Positions 47,345 to 58,900 of a stretch of DNA of 64,000 bases are shown here, piece by piece. The translations under genes and the position numbers were made by a program. The notes below the pieces were generated by a model. The model saw only the letters and a program-made list of their open reading frames with translations. It was not told the origin of the DNA and did not search any database. This stretch comes from Siphonodentalium dalli (Eukaryota > Mollusca > Scaphopoda > Gadilida > Siphonodentaliidae): positions 69,221,675-69,285,674 of the forward strand of contig CP136065.1 in assembly GCA_032622095.1 (NCBI GenBank). Direction: 5' to 3'. Every line of letters begins with the position of its first letter. The stretch's first letter is position 1.

Positions 47345-50300
47345 GAACACTATTTGGAATGTCGGTGTCTGTATTGTCACGCCGGGATCACTGGTCTCGC
47401 AACAATACGATTTGTAGTGTTTATGTTATAACGCCGGGTTCACTGATCTCGCTATAATATACAATTTGGAGTGTATGCGTTATCACGCCGGTTCACTTGT
47501 CGCACTATTATACCATTTGGAGTGTTTATGTTATCACGCCGGGTTCATTTGTCTCGCTACAATACTATTTGTAGTGTTTGTGTTATAACGCCGGGTTCAC
47601 TGGTCTCGTTACAATACTATTTGTAGTGTTTGTGTTATAATATAACGCCGGGTTCACTGGTCTCGCTACAATACTATTTGTAGTGTTTATGTTATACCGG
47701 CGGGTTCACTGGTCTCGCTATACTACTATTTGTAGTGTTTATGTTATACCGCCGGGTTCACTGGTCTCGCTACAATACTATTTGTAGTGTTTGTGTTATA
47801 ACGCCGGGTTCACTGATCTCGCTACAATACTATTTGTAGTGTTTGTGTTATAACGCCGGATTCACTGATCTCGCTACAATACTATTTGTAGTGTTTATGT
47901 TATACCGCCGGGTTCACTGGTCTCGCTACAATACTATTTGTAGTGTTTGTGTTATAACGCCGGGTTCACTGGTCTCGCTACAATACTATTTGTAGTGATT
48001 GTGTTATAACGCCGGGTTCACTGGTCTCGCTACAATACTATTTGTAGTGTTTATGTTATAATATAACGCCGGGTTCACTGGTCTCGCTACAATACTATTT
48101 GTAGTGTTTATGTTATAATATAACGCCGGGTTCACTGGTCTCGCTACAATACTATTTGTAGTGTTTATGTTATACCGCCGGGTTCACTGGTCTCGCTACA
48201 ATACTATTTGTAGTGATTGTGTTATAACGCCAGGTTCACTGGTCTAGTTACAATACGATTTGTAGTGTTTATGTTATAATATAACGCCGGGTTCACTGGT
48301 CTCGCTACAATACTGTTTGTAGTGTTTATGTTATACCGCCGGGTGCACTGGTCTCGCTACAATACTATTTGTAGTGTTTGTGTTATAACGCCGGGTTAAC
48401 TGGTCTCGCTACAATACTATTTGTAGTGTTTGTGTTATAACGCCGGGTTCACTGGTCTCGCTACAATACTATTTGTAGTGTTTATGTTATAACGCCGGGT
48501 TGACTGGCCTCGCTACAATACTATTTGTAGTGTTTATGTTATAATATAACGCCGGGTTCACTGATCTCGCTACAATACTATTTGTAGTGTTTATGCTATA
48601 ACGCCGGGTTCACTGGTCTCGTTACAATACTATTTGTAGTGTTATGTTATAACGCCGGGTTCATTGGTCTCGTTACAAAACTATTTGTAGTGTTTGTGTT
48701 ATAACGCCGGGTTCACTGGTCTCGCTACAATACTATTTGTAGTGTTTATGTTATAACGCCGGGTTCATTGGTCTCGTTACAATACTATTTGTAGTGTTTA
48801 TGTTATAACGCCGGGTTCACTGATCTCGCTACATTACTATTTGTAGTGTTTATGTTATACCACCGGGTTCACTGGTCTCGCTACAATACTATTTGTAGTG
48901 TTTGTGTTATAACGCCGGGTTCACTGATCTCGCTATAATACTATTTGTAGTGTTTATGTTATACAACCGGGTTCATTGGTCTCGCTTCAATACTATTTGT
49001 AGTGTTTGTGTTATAACGCCGGGTTCACTGATCTCACTACAATACTATTTGTAGTGTTTATATTTTAACGCCGGGTTCACTGGTCTCGTTACAATACGAT
49101 TTGTAGTGTTTATGTTATAATATAACGCCGGGTTCACTGGTCTCGCTACAATACTATTTGTAGTGTTTATGTTATACCGCCGGGTTCACTGGTCTCGCTA
49201 CAATACTATTTGTAGTGTTTGTGTTATAATGCCGGGTTCACTGGTCTCGCTACCATACTATTTGTAGTGTTTGTGTTATAACGCCGGGTTCACTGGTCTC
49301 GCTATAATACTATTTGTAGTGTTTGTGTTATAACGCCGGGTTCACTGGTCTCGCTATAATACTATTTGTAGTGTTTGTGTTATAACGCCGGGTTCACTGG
49401 TCTCGCTATAATACTATTTGTAGTGTTTGTGTTATAACGCCGGGTTCACTGATCTCGCTACAATACTATTTGTAGTGTTTATGTTATACCACCGGGTTCA
49501 CTGGTCTCGCTACAATACTATTTGTAGTGTTTGTGTTATAACGCCGGGTTCACTGGTCTCGCTATAATACTATTTGTAGTGTTTGTGTTATAACGCCGGG
49601 TTCACTGATCTCGCTACAATACTATTTGTAGTGTTTATGTTATACCGCCGGGTTCACTGGTCTCGCTACAATACTATTTGTAGTGTTTATGTTATACCAC
49701 CGGGTTCACTGGTCTCGTTACAATACTATTTGTAGTGTTTGTGTTATAACGCCGGGTTCACTGATCTCGCTACAATACTATTTGTAGTGTTTATGTTATA
49801 ACGCCGGGTTCACTGGTATCGCTATAATAATATTTGTAGTGTTTATGTTATACCGCCGGGTTCACTGGTCTCGCTACAATACTATTTGTAGTGTTTGTGT
49901 TATAACGCCGATTCACTTGACGCATTATTATATATCTACCTTTATTGTCCTCCATGATATGAAGAGTACATTATACATACACAAATTGACCATTTACAAA
50001 GAGGTCACTGGTCTCACTATAATACTACGTATATAGAGTGTGTATGTTATCTCGCCGGGTTCACTGGTCTCGCTATAATACTATTTATATAGAGTGTGTA
50101 TGTTATCGCCCTGGGTTCACTTGTCTCGCTATAATACTATTTATATAGAGTGTGTATGTTATCACGCCGGGTTCACTGGTCTCACTATAATACTATTTAT
50201 ATAGAGTGTGTATGTTATCTCGCCGGGTTAACTGGTCTCGCTATAATACTATTTATATAGAGTGTGTATGTTATCACGCCGGGTTAACTGGTCTCACTAT

Positions 50301-50975
50301 AATAATATTTATATAGAGTGTGTATGTTATCACGCCGGGTTCACTGATCTCACTATAATACTATTTATGTAGAGTGTGTATGTTATCGCACCGGGTTCAC
50401 TGGTCTCAATATAATTATACGTAGAGTGTTATGTTATCACGCCGGGTTCGTTGCTATCACTATAATACTACTTATATATAGTGTGTATGTTATCGCCCTG
50501 TGTTCACTGGTCTTGCTATAATTCTACGTAGAGTGTGTATGTTATCACGCCGGGGTCACTGGTCTCGCTATAATACTATTTATATAGAGTGTGTATGTTA
50601 TCGCCCTGGGTTCACTGGTCTCGCTATAATACTATTTATATAGAGTGTTTATGTTATCGCCCTGGGTTCACTTGTCTCGCTATAATACTATTTGTATAGA
50701 GGGTGTATGTTATCGCACGGGAGTGTATGCGTTATCACGCCGGTTCACTTGTCGCGCTATTATACCATTTGGAGTGTTTCTGTTATCACGCCGGGGTCAC
50801 TGGTCACGCTATAATACTATTTGGGGTGTTTGTGTTATCACGCCGGGTTCAATGGTCTCGCTATATACTACTATTGGGGGTGTTTAGGTTAACACGTCGG
50901 GTTCACTGGTCTCGCTTTAATACTAATTGGAGTGTGTATGTTAGCACACCGGGTTCACTTGTCTCGCTATAATGC
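47345..50975. repeat. Large minisatellite, ~51-58-bp units, roughly 65 copies, two subtypes
   Basis: Subtype 1 (47.35-49.91 kb) has units such as CGCCGGGTTCACTGGTCTCG then CTACAATACTATTTGTAGTG then TTTATGTTATAA, with the core CTACAA-TACTAT-TTGTAG a perfect short palindrome. Subtype 2 (50.0-50.97 kb) replaces the core by 'tatttatatagagtgtgtatg'. Subtypes are separated by a short unrelated stretch (49915-50005). Short ORFs inside are by-products. Confidence 0.9.
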
Positions 50976-51714
50976 TATGATGTTTGATCGAGATAATAGT
51001 ATGCAGTATGCAGACAGCTAAGTTTTATTTCCAAAGGAATTCCGCGTCTCGTATCCCGCAATATGCGATGCCAAGTGAATTGTTTTATTTCACTCAATCT
51101 TAATCTGTATGCAACATATCCTCGTACAAATAGGTGCATTTTGGACCTACAAGTAAATATCCACATAGCTTCACATTGGACTTATTTGATTCTGAAATAA
51201 GGCCGTAGTAAGCTAATACCGGCTATTCCGTTGAATCGTGCAGGCCGCTGTGAAAACATGTTAAATCTTGTAAATCGTGTCGATGAAAAATGGTAGATTA
51301 GATAATGCCAATATGGGCTTATTTCGTATGGGAAATATTCCCACATTAGACTGTTTTTAAATCCGCGCTTAATGTCCATATAGAGCGCATATTCAGGTTA
51401 AATAATGCCAATTTGAGTTCTTTTCGCTCATTAAAATAAGACCGCTATGATTATGCTTATTTTCACGTTAATAGGCTGGCTAAATTAATCAACAGGCTAT
51501 AGAAACTGTTGTGTTACCATTCGACACAATCTTCCGCCACACTTTGTTGATTAGTCTGATATTATTTTTGAGCGAAGTTAGAAGTTTTCATTCTGAACCT
51601 TCTTAATATAACGATGATACCCGTAGGACTCCGCGATGCCTCATAATAAAGCTACTCTTATATTTTTTCTTAAACTTTTTATTTTCGCAGTTTTTCTACA
51701 AATATTAGCAAAGC
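50976..51714. repeat. Non-coding with dispersed repeat fragments
   Basis: 51105-51245 matches 30225-30375. 51660-51722 ('attttcgcagtttttctaca', 'aatattagcaaagcaag') matches 4645-4690 and 18300-18345, and the match resumes after the hAT-type insertion at 52460. Confidence 0.5.
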
Positions 51715-51722
51715 AAGCCCAA

Positions 51723-52459
51723 CAGTGTTCGCGCTGGACCGAAAAAAACTTTAGCCAAATGAAAAATTATTAGCCAAATGAAAAAAAACTTTAGCCAAAT
51801 ATTGTTTGGCCAAATTATAATTTTTTTTAGGTATTTTATCTTACAGACGACTTAATCAATTACATAACCAGTATACAGCTTATACGTTTTGACGATTAGG
51901 CTGGTTGGGCTCTCAACGGAGAACCAATGTCTGAACATCAGAAGTCTTTTTAACTAATGTCATTCGGTCTTGCTTCGTCGGGTTCGTTCGTCTGTTCAGT
52001 AACTTCCTCACATCTACTATCGTCATTTCGTATGTCGGTTAGAGGACACTCAGTCTGTGGTATAGAAGGCAATGTCTGTCTTTGTCCGAATAAGTCAGTC
52101 AGTTAAAACAACAGCGGTATCACTAGGTAATCACCTATTCATTGTGCTCACTGATGACAACTCTCTTCAAAGCATACATGTTTAGTATTGTTTACATAGT
52201 CGGTGTTATCGACGGCGTATAACGAACGGAACGATATTTCATAAGTACGAAAATAACGAAATACTTTCGTCACCTAACTTCGTCTTGAATGTCGATCTAT
52301 TGAGCGCTATTATTAATTAGCTTTCTGACTCCATCCTTTCCGTCTCCATTTGGGGTCAAAAAAAGTTTAGCCAAAAGTTTAGCCAAATGAAATTTTTATT
52401 AGCCAAATTCGAAAAAGATTAGCCATTGGCTAATTTGGCTACCGACAGCGCGAACACTG
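51723..52459. mobile_element. 737-bp hAT-type miniature element with perfect 8-bp TSD
   Basis: Terminal inverted repeat CAGTGTTCGCGCTG at the left and its complement CAGCGCGAACACTG at the right. The flanks are AAGCCCAA at 51715-51722 and AAGCCCAA at 52460-52467. An 8-bp duplication and CAG-initial ends are characteristic of hAT transposons. Subterminal 'ttagccaaatgaaa' motifs are repeated at both ends (51752-51830, 52372-52440), like hAT transposase-binding repeats. No transposase ORF, so it is non-autonomous. Confidence 0.85.
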
Positions 52460-52467
52460 AAGCCCAA

Positions 52468-53313
52468 GCAATTTTCTTCGGGCATCATACACGTAAATAC
52501 ATATTGGGAAATTATTGAACAATAGCTGCTGATCGATTTGTTGCAAAGTATCGAACGTTTAATTACTATTCGTCGTTATTCGTCGTTATGTTTGTTATAC
52601 AAACACAACCTGTTCTCGTGAAAATAAGCACAATACGGGCTTATTTTACAATTGCGCGAAAAATAAGCTCACGTTGGCACTAAAACTAAAAAAATGCCGC
52701 TCTATATAGGCTCTATTCTGGTTGTGAATACCGCCATATATATATGGGACTATTTCAATATGAAATAAGCCCATATTGTGCTCATTTTTACAAGAACAAG
52801 ACAGAAAATAACACGAATAAACCAACTCACGAAACCAGATTCTCCCTCTTTATAATGTGTTTTCACTGTGGCCAATATGAACCTATTTGCACGAGGATAT
52901 ATTGACAATCAACGATTGTTCATTGGAATCTTTCAGATTTGACAAAATTCATCATTCAAAAACAATCATAGCGTTTTTGTTTCTGAACAACATCGTGGTA
53001 TTCTACCAAAATCATATATAACTTATTAATATCTGTCTTTAACCGCTTACAAAGCACGACATCATCACCATAACGTTTTATATAGTATAGCTTTAAACCA
53101 CTGGACCGAGCATAATCATGACTATAGCTGTTGTCGCAGTACCGGGTGCTTGTGATATACGCCTGAATAATAAGTATGCATTTACTATAGAACGATCGAT
53201 AATTCTTCAATTCAACACACTGTATATACTAAATACTCATTGACGACCGGCAGGACCAACCAACACCATAGACAAATTAGCAGGTCCACTTAAACTGTGT
53301 TGGAGGGGGTGCA
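52468..53313. other. Non-coding stretch
   Basis: Continuation of the repeat interrupted by the hAT element, up to about 52600, then a fragment of the dispersed family at 52770-52910 ('cactgtggcc', 'cacgaggatatattg'). No gene seen. Confidence 0.4.
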
Positions 53314-53705
53314 GGACGTTTCGGCACCTGGACGTTTCGGCACCTGGACGTTTCGACACCTGGTTTTCGGGACGTTTCGGCACCTGGGTTTTTCGCACTT
53401 GGTTGTTTCGGTCCAAGTGCTTGGACGTTTCGGCACTTCATCAAAGACGTTTCGGCACATGGTTTATTTATTATTTGCACATTATTAGTAAGAAGTCGAA
53501 CAGATTTTAGGTGTAGTCGTGTCTTATGTCATTAAATTGTACTCCATCTAAACTGACAGATGATCCGGCTACATCCCCGCAGTTTCGTTGGTCCGAAAAT
53601 GATCAGGTGCCGAAACGTCCGATGTGCCGAACAATCTTGTGCCGAAACGTCCAGGTGCCGAACCACAAGCCCTGGTGCCGAAACGTCCAGGTGCCGAAAC
53701 GTCCA
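53314..53705. repeat. 16-bp repeats in two inverted clusters
   Basis: 53314-53462 contains about seven copies of GGACGTTTCGGCACCT and variants. 53606-53705 contains about six copies of the complement, AGGTGCCGAAACGTCC. About 145 bases of unrelated sequence lie between. ORFs rich in 'ETSRC', 'KRP' or 'RFGT' are repeat products. Confidence 0.8.
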
Positions 53706-53709
53706 GCAT

Positions 53710-54530
53710 TATTGGAGGGTCGGAGGTACAGAAGAAACCCGGACAATTGCACATGGTACAGCATGGTCTGGAGTGTTTGAGTTGTTGGTACAGCGACCTT
53801 TTTTTTCATTGATCATCCATATTCACACGACACATGTAAGGCCCTAAAAGATAATCGATCATGCCTACAAGAAACGTCATAGAGTCGGCAAGAAAACCCA
53901 GCCACAAAGTCCACAATAAGCCTGATTGACATTAATTAATAGGGAGATTCCGCTTAGAGCACGTGACTTGTATAATGTCGGGATATAACTGCCATTTTCG
54001 GAAGATGTTCAGTCATATGCTTGGTCCATTCTTGTTTGGAGCTAGGTCATGGTTGAGTTAGTATGTTCGATTTGATAATCGACCCTTCGAATTTATAGCC
54101 AGTTGTAACTCAACCAATAATAATGTTGTTATTGCCGCAATATTTGTGCTAAGTTCAATTCATACAGAGTAACAATGTACTTGCTGCAAACGTAATCTCA
54201 CTAGTAATATCGATCAGGTATATTGTGAACAGGTCTTCCCGCGCACCATTCTGGTCTGGAACCATCTTCGCTGAACGACGACACAGTCCATACCGCAGAT
54301 ATCATCTTCAAAGTGCCCTGCACTCACAAGGAGAGAAAATATGCGCTCCCCTCACTGTCCTACAAAATCCAAAAAGGTCACCATCACTATATCTAGCAGT
54401 TCCAGTCGGCGTGCGTTTTAATGGCTCTTTGATGAATACTAAATGAACCAACAATAACTATAATTTACAATAAAATAAAATATCAACCAGATAAGCATTG
54501 CTATTATCGCCATCCTGCTTACATGTGGTT
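53710..54530. other. Non-coding stretch
   Basis: No gene I can support. A 73-residue frame at 54225-54446 has no recognisable motif. Confidence 0.4.
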
Positions 54531-54534
54531 TATT

Positions 54535-54880
54535 TTACGGTGGGTTGTTACCACGATGATTAACATATAGCTTAACCACCAAACAACATTGCAGATTAAA
54601 ATGATTGATTTAACTATAGTGATTATAATAGTATAACCACACAAAACACCGCTGTAAATTAACTATAGTTTATTTCACTATAGTAAAACTATGGTGTTTT
54701 CGATACTGTTACAACGGTGATGTGAGTGGTAAAACCATGATCAGCTCCATGGCGATCAGTATAGTGAAATAAACCATAGTAAATTTAAAACGGTACGGGG
54801 GGGGGGTAAAATTATGGTAGGCACAACCGTAATTTCATCAGTGTTTAAAAGCCATGGTCTTTTTACGGTAGTTTTTACCA
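54535..54880. repeat. Iterated AACTATAGTTTA-type motif region
   Basis: Motifs such as ttaactatagt, aactatagtttatttcac, tatagtgaaataaaccatag and ggtaaaaccatg recur in both orientations, and 'acggtgggttgttacca' near the left has a loose inverted partner at 54830-54850. Probably a small foldback element like that at 32102, but ends are unclear. A G run lies at 54799-54806. Confidence 0.4.
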
Positions 54881-55300
54881 TACTATATTTACAACCCAAA
54901 ATACTCTTTAATTTATTATGTTCTGTATACTACATGTATGGGAACATTTTAGAAGGGTTCTCTTCTCGTTCCTTTCCTTTACCCACACCCGATATGCTCG
55001 CTCGTGCAATCATTACGTATGTATATACAAGTAAATTTATTTACAAACAATATATACTTTATTATCACCAATCATATGTCTAACTGGTGAACATTTCGCC
55101 AAGACGAAGTGCAACGGCGCCATCCTTCAGATTGTACCACTCCTGTCGATAATCTCTTACCCACCCTACCCAAAGCTTCGACATCGCCTACTTAAAGGCC
55201 CACTTACTTTTCGAATGTCCATATCACATTATACACAGCATGTTCCATAGTATTGTCCATCCCTTAACTAACACTATTTATGATTGGGTAAAAGGCGTCA
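54881..55300. other. Non-coding stretch
   Basis: Nothing recognised. Confidence 0.4.
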
Positions 55301-55309
55301 CGTGATAAT

Positions 55310-55640
55310 CCGGGAAAAAGTCATATTGGACTCCCGAAAGTCATGTTGGACTCCCGAGTGTTCAATATGACTTTTTTTATCGGGACTCCGTGACGTCACG
55401 AATTAACTCTATTGCGAAATTAAAATGGTGAAATTGTGATGCGCGCCCAACACTGTGGATTTAGCAGACGTTTCACTTCCGCATTGTGTTTTTTTTTCTC
55501 ACTTCCGTGTTTATTGTTTCAAATCATGCTTTCTGATGATCAAATACAGGTTTTTATAGAGAATTAAGTGCCGACAAACACCAACAATAACCACAAATTG
55601 TTATTCCCAGAAGTTGGATAAACATACAGATGGATAATTA
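55310..55640 (-). repeat. Inverted copy of the 5600-5900 repeat block
   Basis: Read on the - strand it matches 5625-5900 and 19450-19735: 'gtcggcactt', 'ctataaa', 'cctgtatttgatc', 'aagcat' and 'cggaagtgaaacgtctg'. It lies next to the hairpin at 55646-55790 in the same relative order as in copies A and B, so block and hairpin may be parts of one element. Confidence 0.5.
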
Positions 55641-55645
55641 AAATG

Positions 55646-55790
55646 TCATTATAGAATGTTGTGTACAGTATGTGTTTTTCTTGTACTCGTCCAGGTTGTG
55701 GTGAAAAGTCATATTGGACGAGACACGCACCACAACCTGGACTCGTACAAGAAAAACACATACTGTACACAACATTGTATAATAACTTTA
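55646..55790. repeat. Hairpin repeat family, copy 3 (nearly perfect palindrome)
   Basis: Arms of about 55 bases: 'aatgttgtgtacagtatgtg', 'tttttcttgtactcgtccag' and 'gttgtggtg' are answered almost exactly in reverse complement, around a loop near 55720. Related to 4905-5065 and 19120-19225. Confidence 0.75.
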
Positions 55791-55901
55791 TATAAAAACC
55801 ATTTGCAGGAGGAACCAAAGATATATATATTCCACAAGAATACGGATCAGCTGTGGCCAAGGAGTGTCCACCAAGCGATAGATACCACAATACTTGCCCC
55901 T

Positions 55902-58900
55902 TAGTCGGGGAGCCAACAAGGTCCACCTGCACCCCCCCGATGATTACAAATAACCTTATTTTTATTGTTCCCTATGGTATCCAGATAAAGAATCCGGAAT
56001 TCTCCGAAAAATAAAGGTGGCCCTACTAGGTGCTAGAGCCATTTGAATCCAAGATGGCCGCCATTTCCTCTAATTCCGACCAGCTGTATTTAATCGTTGT
56101 AATAGATCGGTTGTTAGCAAAAGACACAGACAAAATATATGCCATTTGTTGGTATGATGTCCTTCTTCAAAATGACGGCAAAAAATTTCGAAAAAAATTC
56201 AAAATGGCCGCCGAAAAATGACGTCATCTGCACGAAAATAGGAAATTTAATTAATATTTCACCATATCTTCCATTTTTCTTCACATTAATCATTAGTAAA
56301 TGGCAATGTTTTTGAGACAGTCATCAAGCGTGATATTATAGCGTCATTTTAAGACATTTGCCATTGACGAGGGTTCCGTAATAGATACAGAAAGAGGATT
56401 TGAAAAAGAGGGGTAAAATTTTCGATTTTTTGCAAGACGATTTTGATAGTCATTTTATCGACAAACCACACAGGCTGTTAATAGAATGTCAACAACTATG
56501 TGCTTTATTTTATTGGACGGATGTTTTACTTCAATGGGAATGAAATTGGTGTAGAAAATTTCCAAAATGGCCGCCGAAAATATGAAAAATGGTAAATATT
56601 GCCCCAGGGTGTCCTGCAATGGCTTACAAGTTGTGGTTAATATATAAAATTGGCTAATCTGTATTATATACATTGCATACTAACATGTCTGATGCACCAT
56701 GGATCATTGTTTCTATTGTCACCACTGACATCACCAGAAATATTGGATTTTTCTCTCACAAACTTGACATAAATTTCGACAAAAATTCACTTTTCAGGGT
56801 TGGACAATTGTTTTAAGTAAAATGCAACTATCATTGGTATCAAAGGTATTTATTGTATTGGTCTATCTTAAATGTGTCACACTACGGTGTTTATAGACCA
56901 AATTGCTCAAGATGGCTTCCAAAATGGCAACCAAATTTGTAAAAAGTTAATTTTTTACATATATCCCGAACATTATTCTCTGCGTTATCCGACAAGGTAG
57001 TAAATTGTGACTCACTTGGTTATTGTACGTGTTAGTTAATTAACTGACAACTACGTTCTATTATGTTTGTCCCAGTTCCGTATGGGGCATGACAAATTCA
57101 TTTTAAAGTTGCAGTATGGAATTTTGCGGAGAACCTCTTTTGTGTTTCTTGCCATATTATTGAAAGGAAATGGGCAGAACTTTGAAACGGAACTGAGATG
57201 AACCATAATATGTGGCTATTCTGGTCCATTATGATAAAACATATCAACTGGATACACGGTGGATGCCAAGATGGTAGCCAGGGAGTTACTATATGGTCAA
57301 AGATGAGGTGAATAGGTATACAGGGAGTTATTGTATGGTCAACGGTGAGATGAGTACATGTATGTATACAATTAGTGACTGTATGATCATAAATGTAATG
57401 AATAGCTATACAGGGAGTGACTAAATGGTCACATATGTGTCAGGTGTATGAGTATACCCGGTGTTCCTGCTTGGTGACGTGTAGGTCATGTGTAGGTTAT
57501 ACGGGTATACACATGTGTTGCTATATGGTCATGGGCGAGGGGTATGTGTATATAGCGAGCGGCTATATGGCCATGGATGATGTGCATATGCATACATGGA
57601 GTGAATATACTGACATGACTGGGGAGTATTAGTATATCTTGAGTGGTTATTCTGCTATGGTGTGACAAATAGGGATACGGGGAGTGACATGGCCAAGGGT
57701 GAGGTGAATATATATACAATGATTGACCATGATCATGTACGAATGTTTTGAATAGGTACACACGGTGTGACTATATGGCCATAGGTCAGATGAAGGAGTA
57801 TACCAGGTGCCATGGGTGAGGGTATGTGTATGAAGCGAGTGGCTATATGACCATTGGTGAGGTGGATATGTATACCCGGGGTGACTCTATGGTCATTGTT
57901 GTGGTGTTGATGTATATATTGAATGTCTATTTGACCATGTGTGTGTGGAGAATAGGTATACATGGGATGACCGTATGGCCAATAGTGAGGTGAATGGGTA
58001 TACAAGGAGTGACTCTATGGTTTTGGGTCATGTTTAGGATTATACCCGGTGTGACTGCATTGTGACTCATGGCTGTATGGCCATCCATGGTCATGGGTCA
58101 GGTGTACGTTTATACAGTTGGTCACTATATTGTTATGTCTGTAGTGTTTATGTATATATGGAATGACTGTGTGGTAATGGGTGGCTATCGCTTTTCACGT
58201 TTAAAGTTCCCCCATGTACACAAACACTATCATGGTGGAGAACTCTTTGATATGACCTCTCTATTGATTAACATATCCTTGCGTTATTGTGGAAAGCGAT
58301 AGCCACCCAAATTACACATGTACAACCCACCATGACCTCATATGTACATAAACACCACACAAATTACAATATAGTCACCCACTCTATACACATACACCTG
58401 ACCATACAGCCATATTTGGTTATAATGGTACATGCCACAAATGACGATACAGCCATGAGTCACCATGCATGAACACCAGGTATACTCCTACACCTATGTG
58501 TATACATATTCACCACATTCACGATCATAAAGTCACTCATTGTATACCTATTCACCTCACCGTGGACCATACAGCCACTACATGTATATCTATTCGCCAT
58601 ACCCATGACCATAGAGTCAATCCAGATATACATATACACCTCATCAATGGTGAGCCCTTCCAAATATACCAATACCCGCACACACGACCACTCATAAGTT
58701 TAATACTTGCATATACACCTCGCACATGACAATTCAGCAACTCAATGTATACTTATACACGCCATCCATGATCATTCATCTACACCCTATACACCACCGA
58801 TGATAATACATCCACAACATATATCAATATACGACCCACCCGTTACCAAAAGGGCACTCCCTATATATCCACAGGTATGCATATAACTTCAATCTTGACC

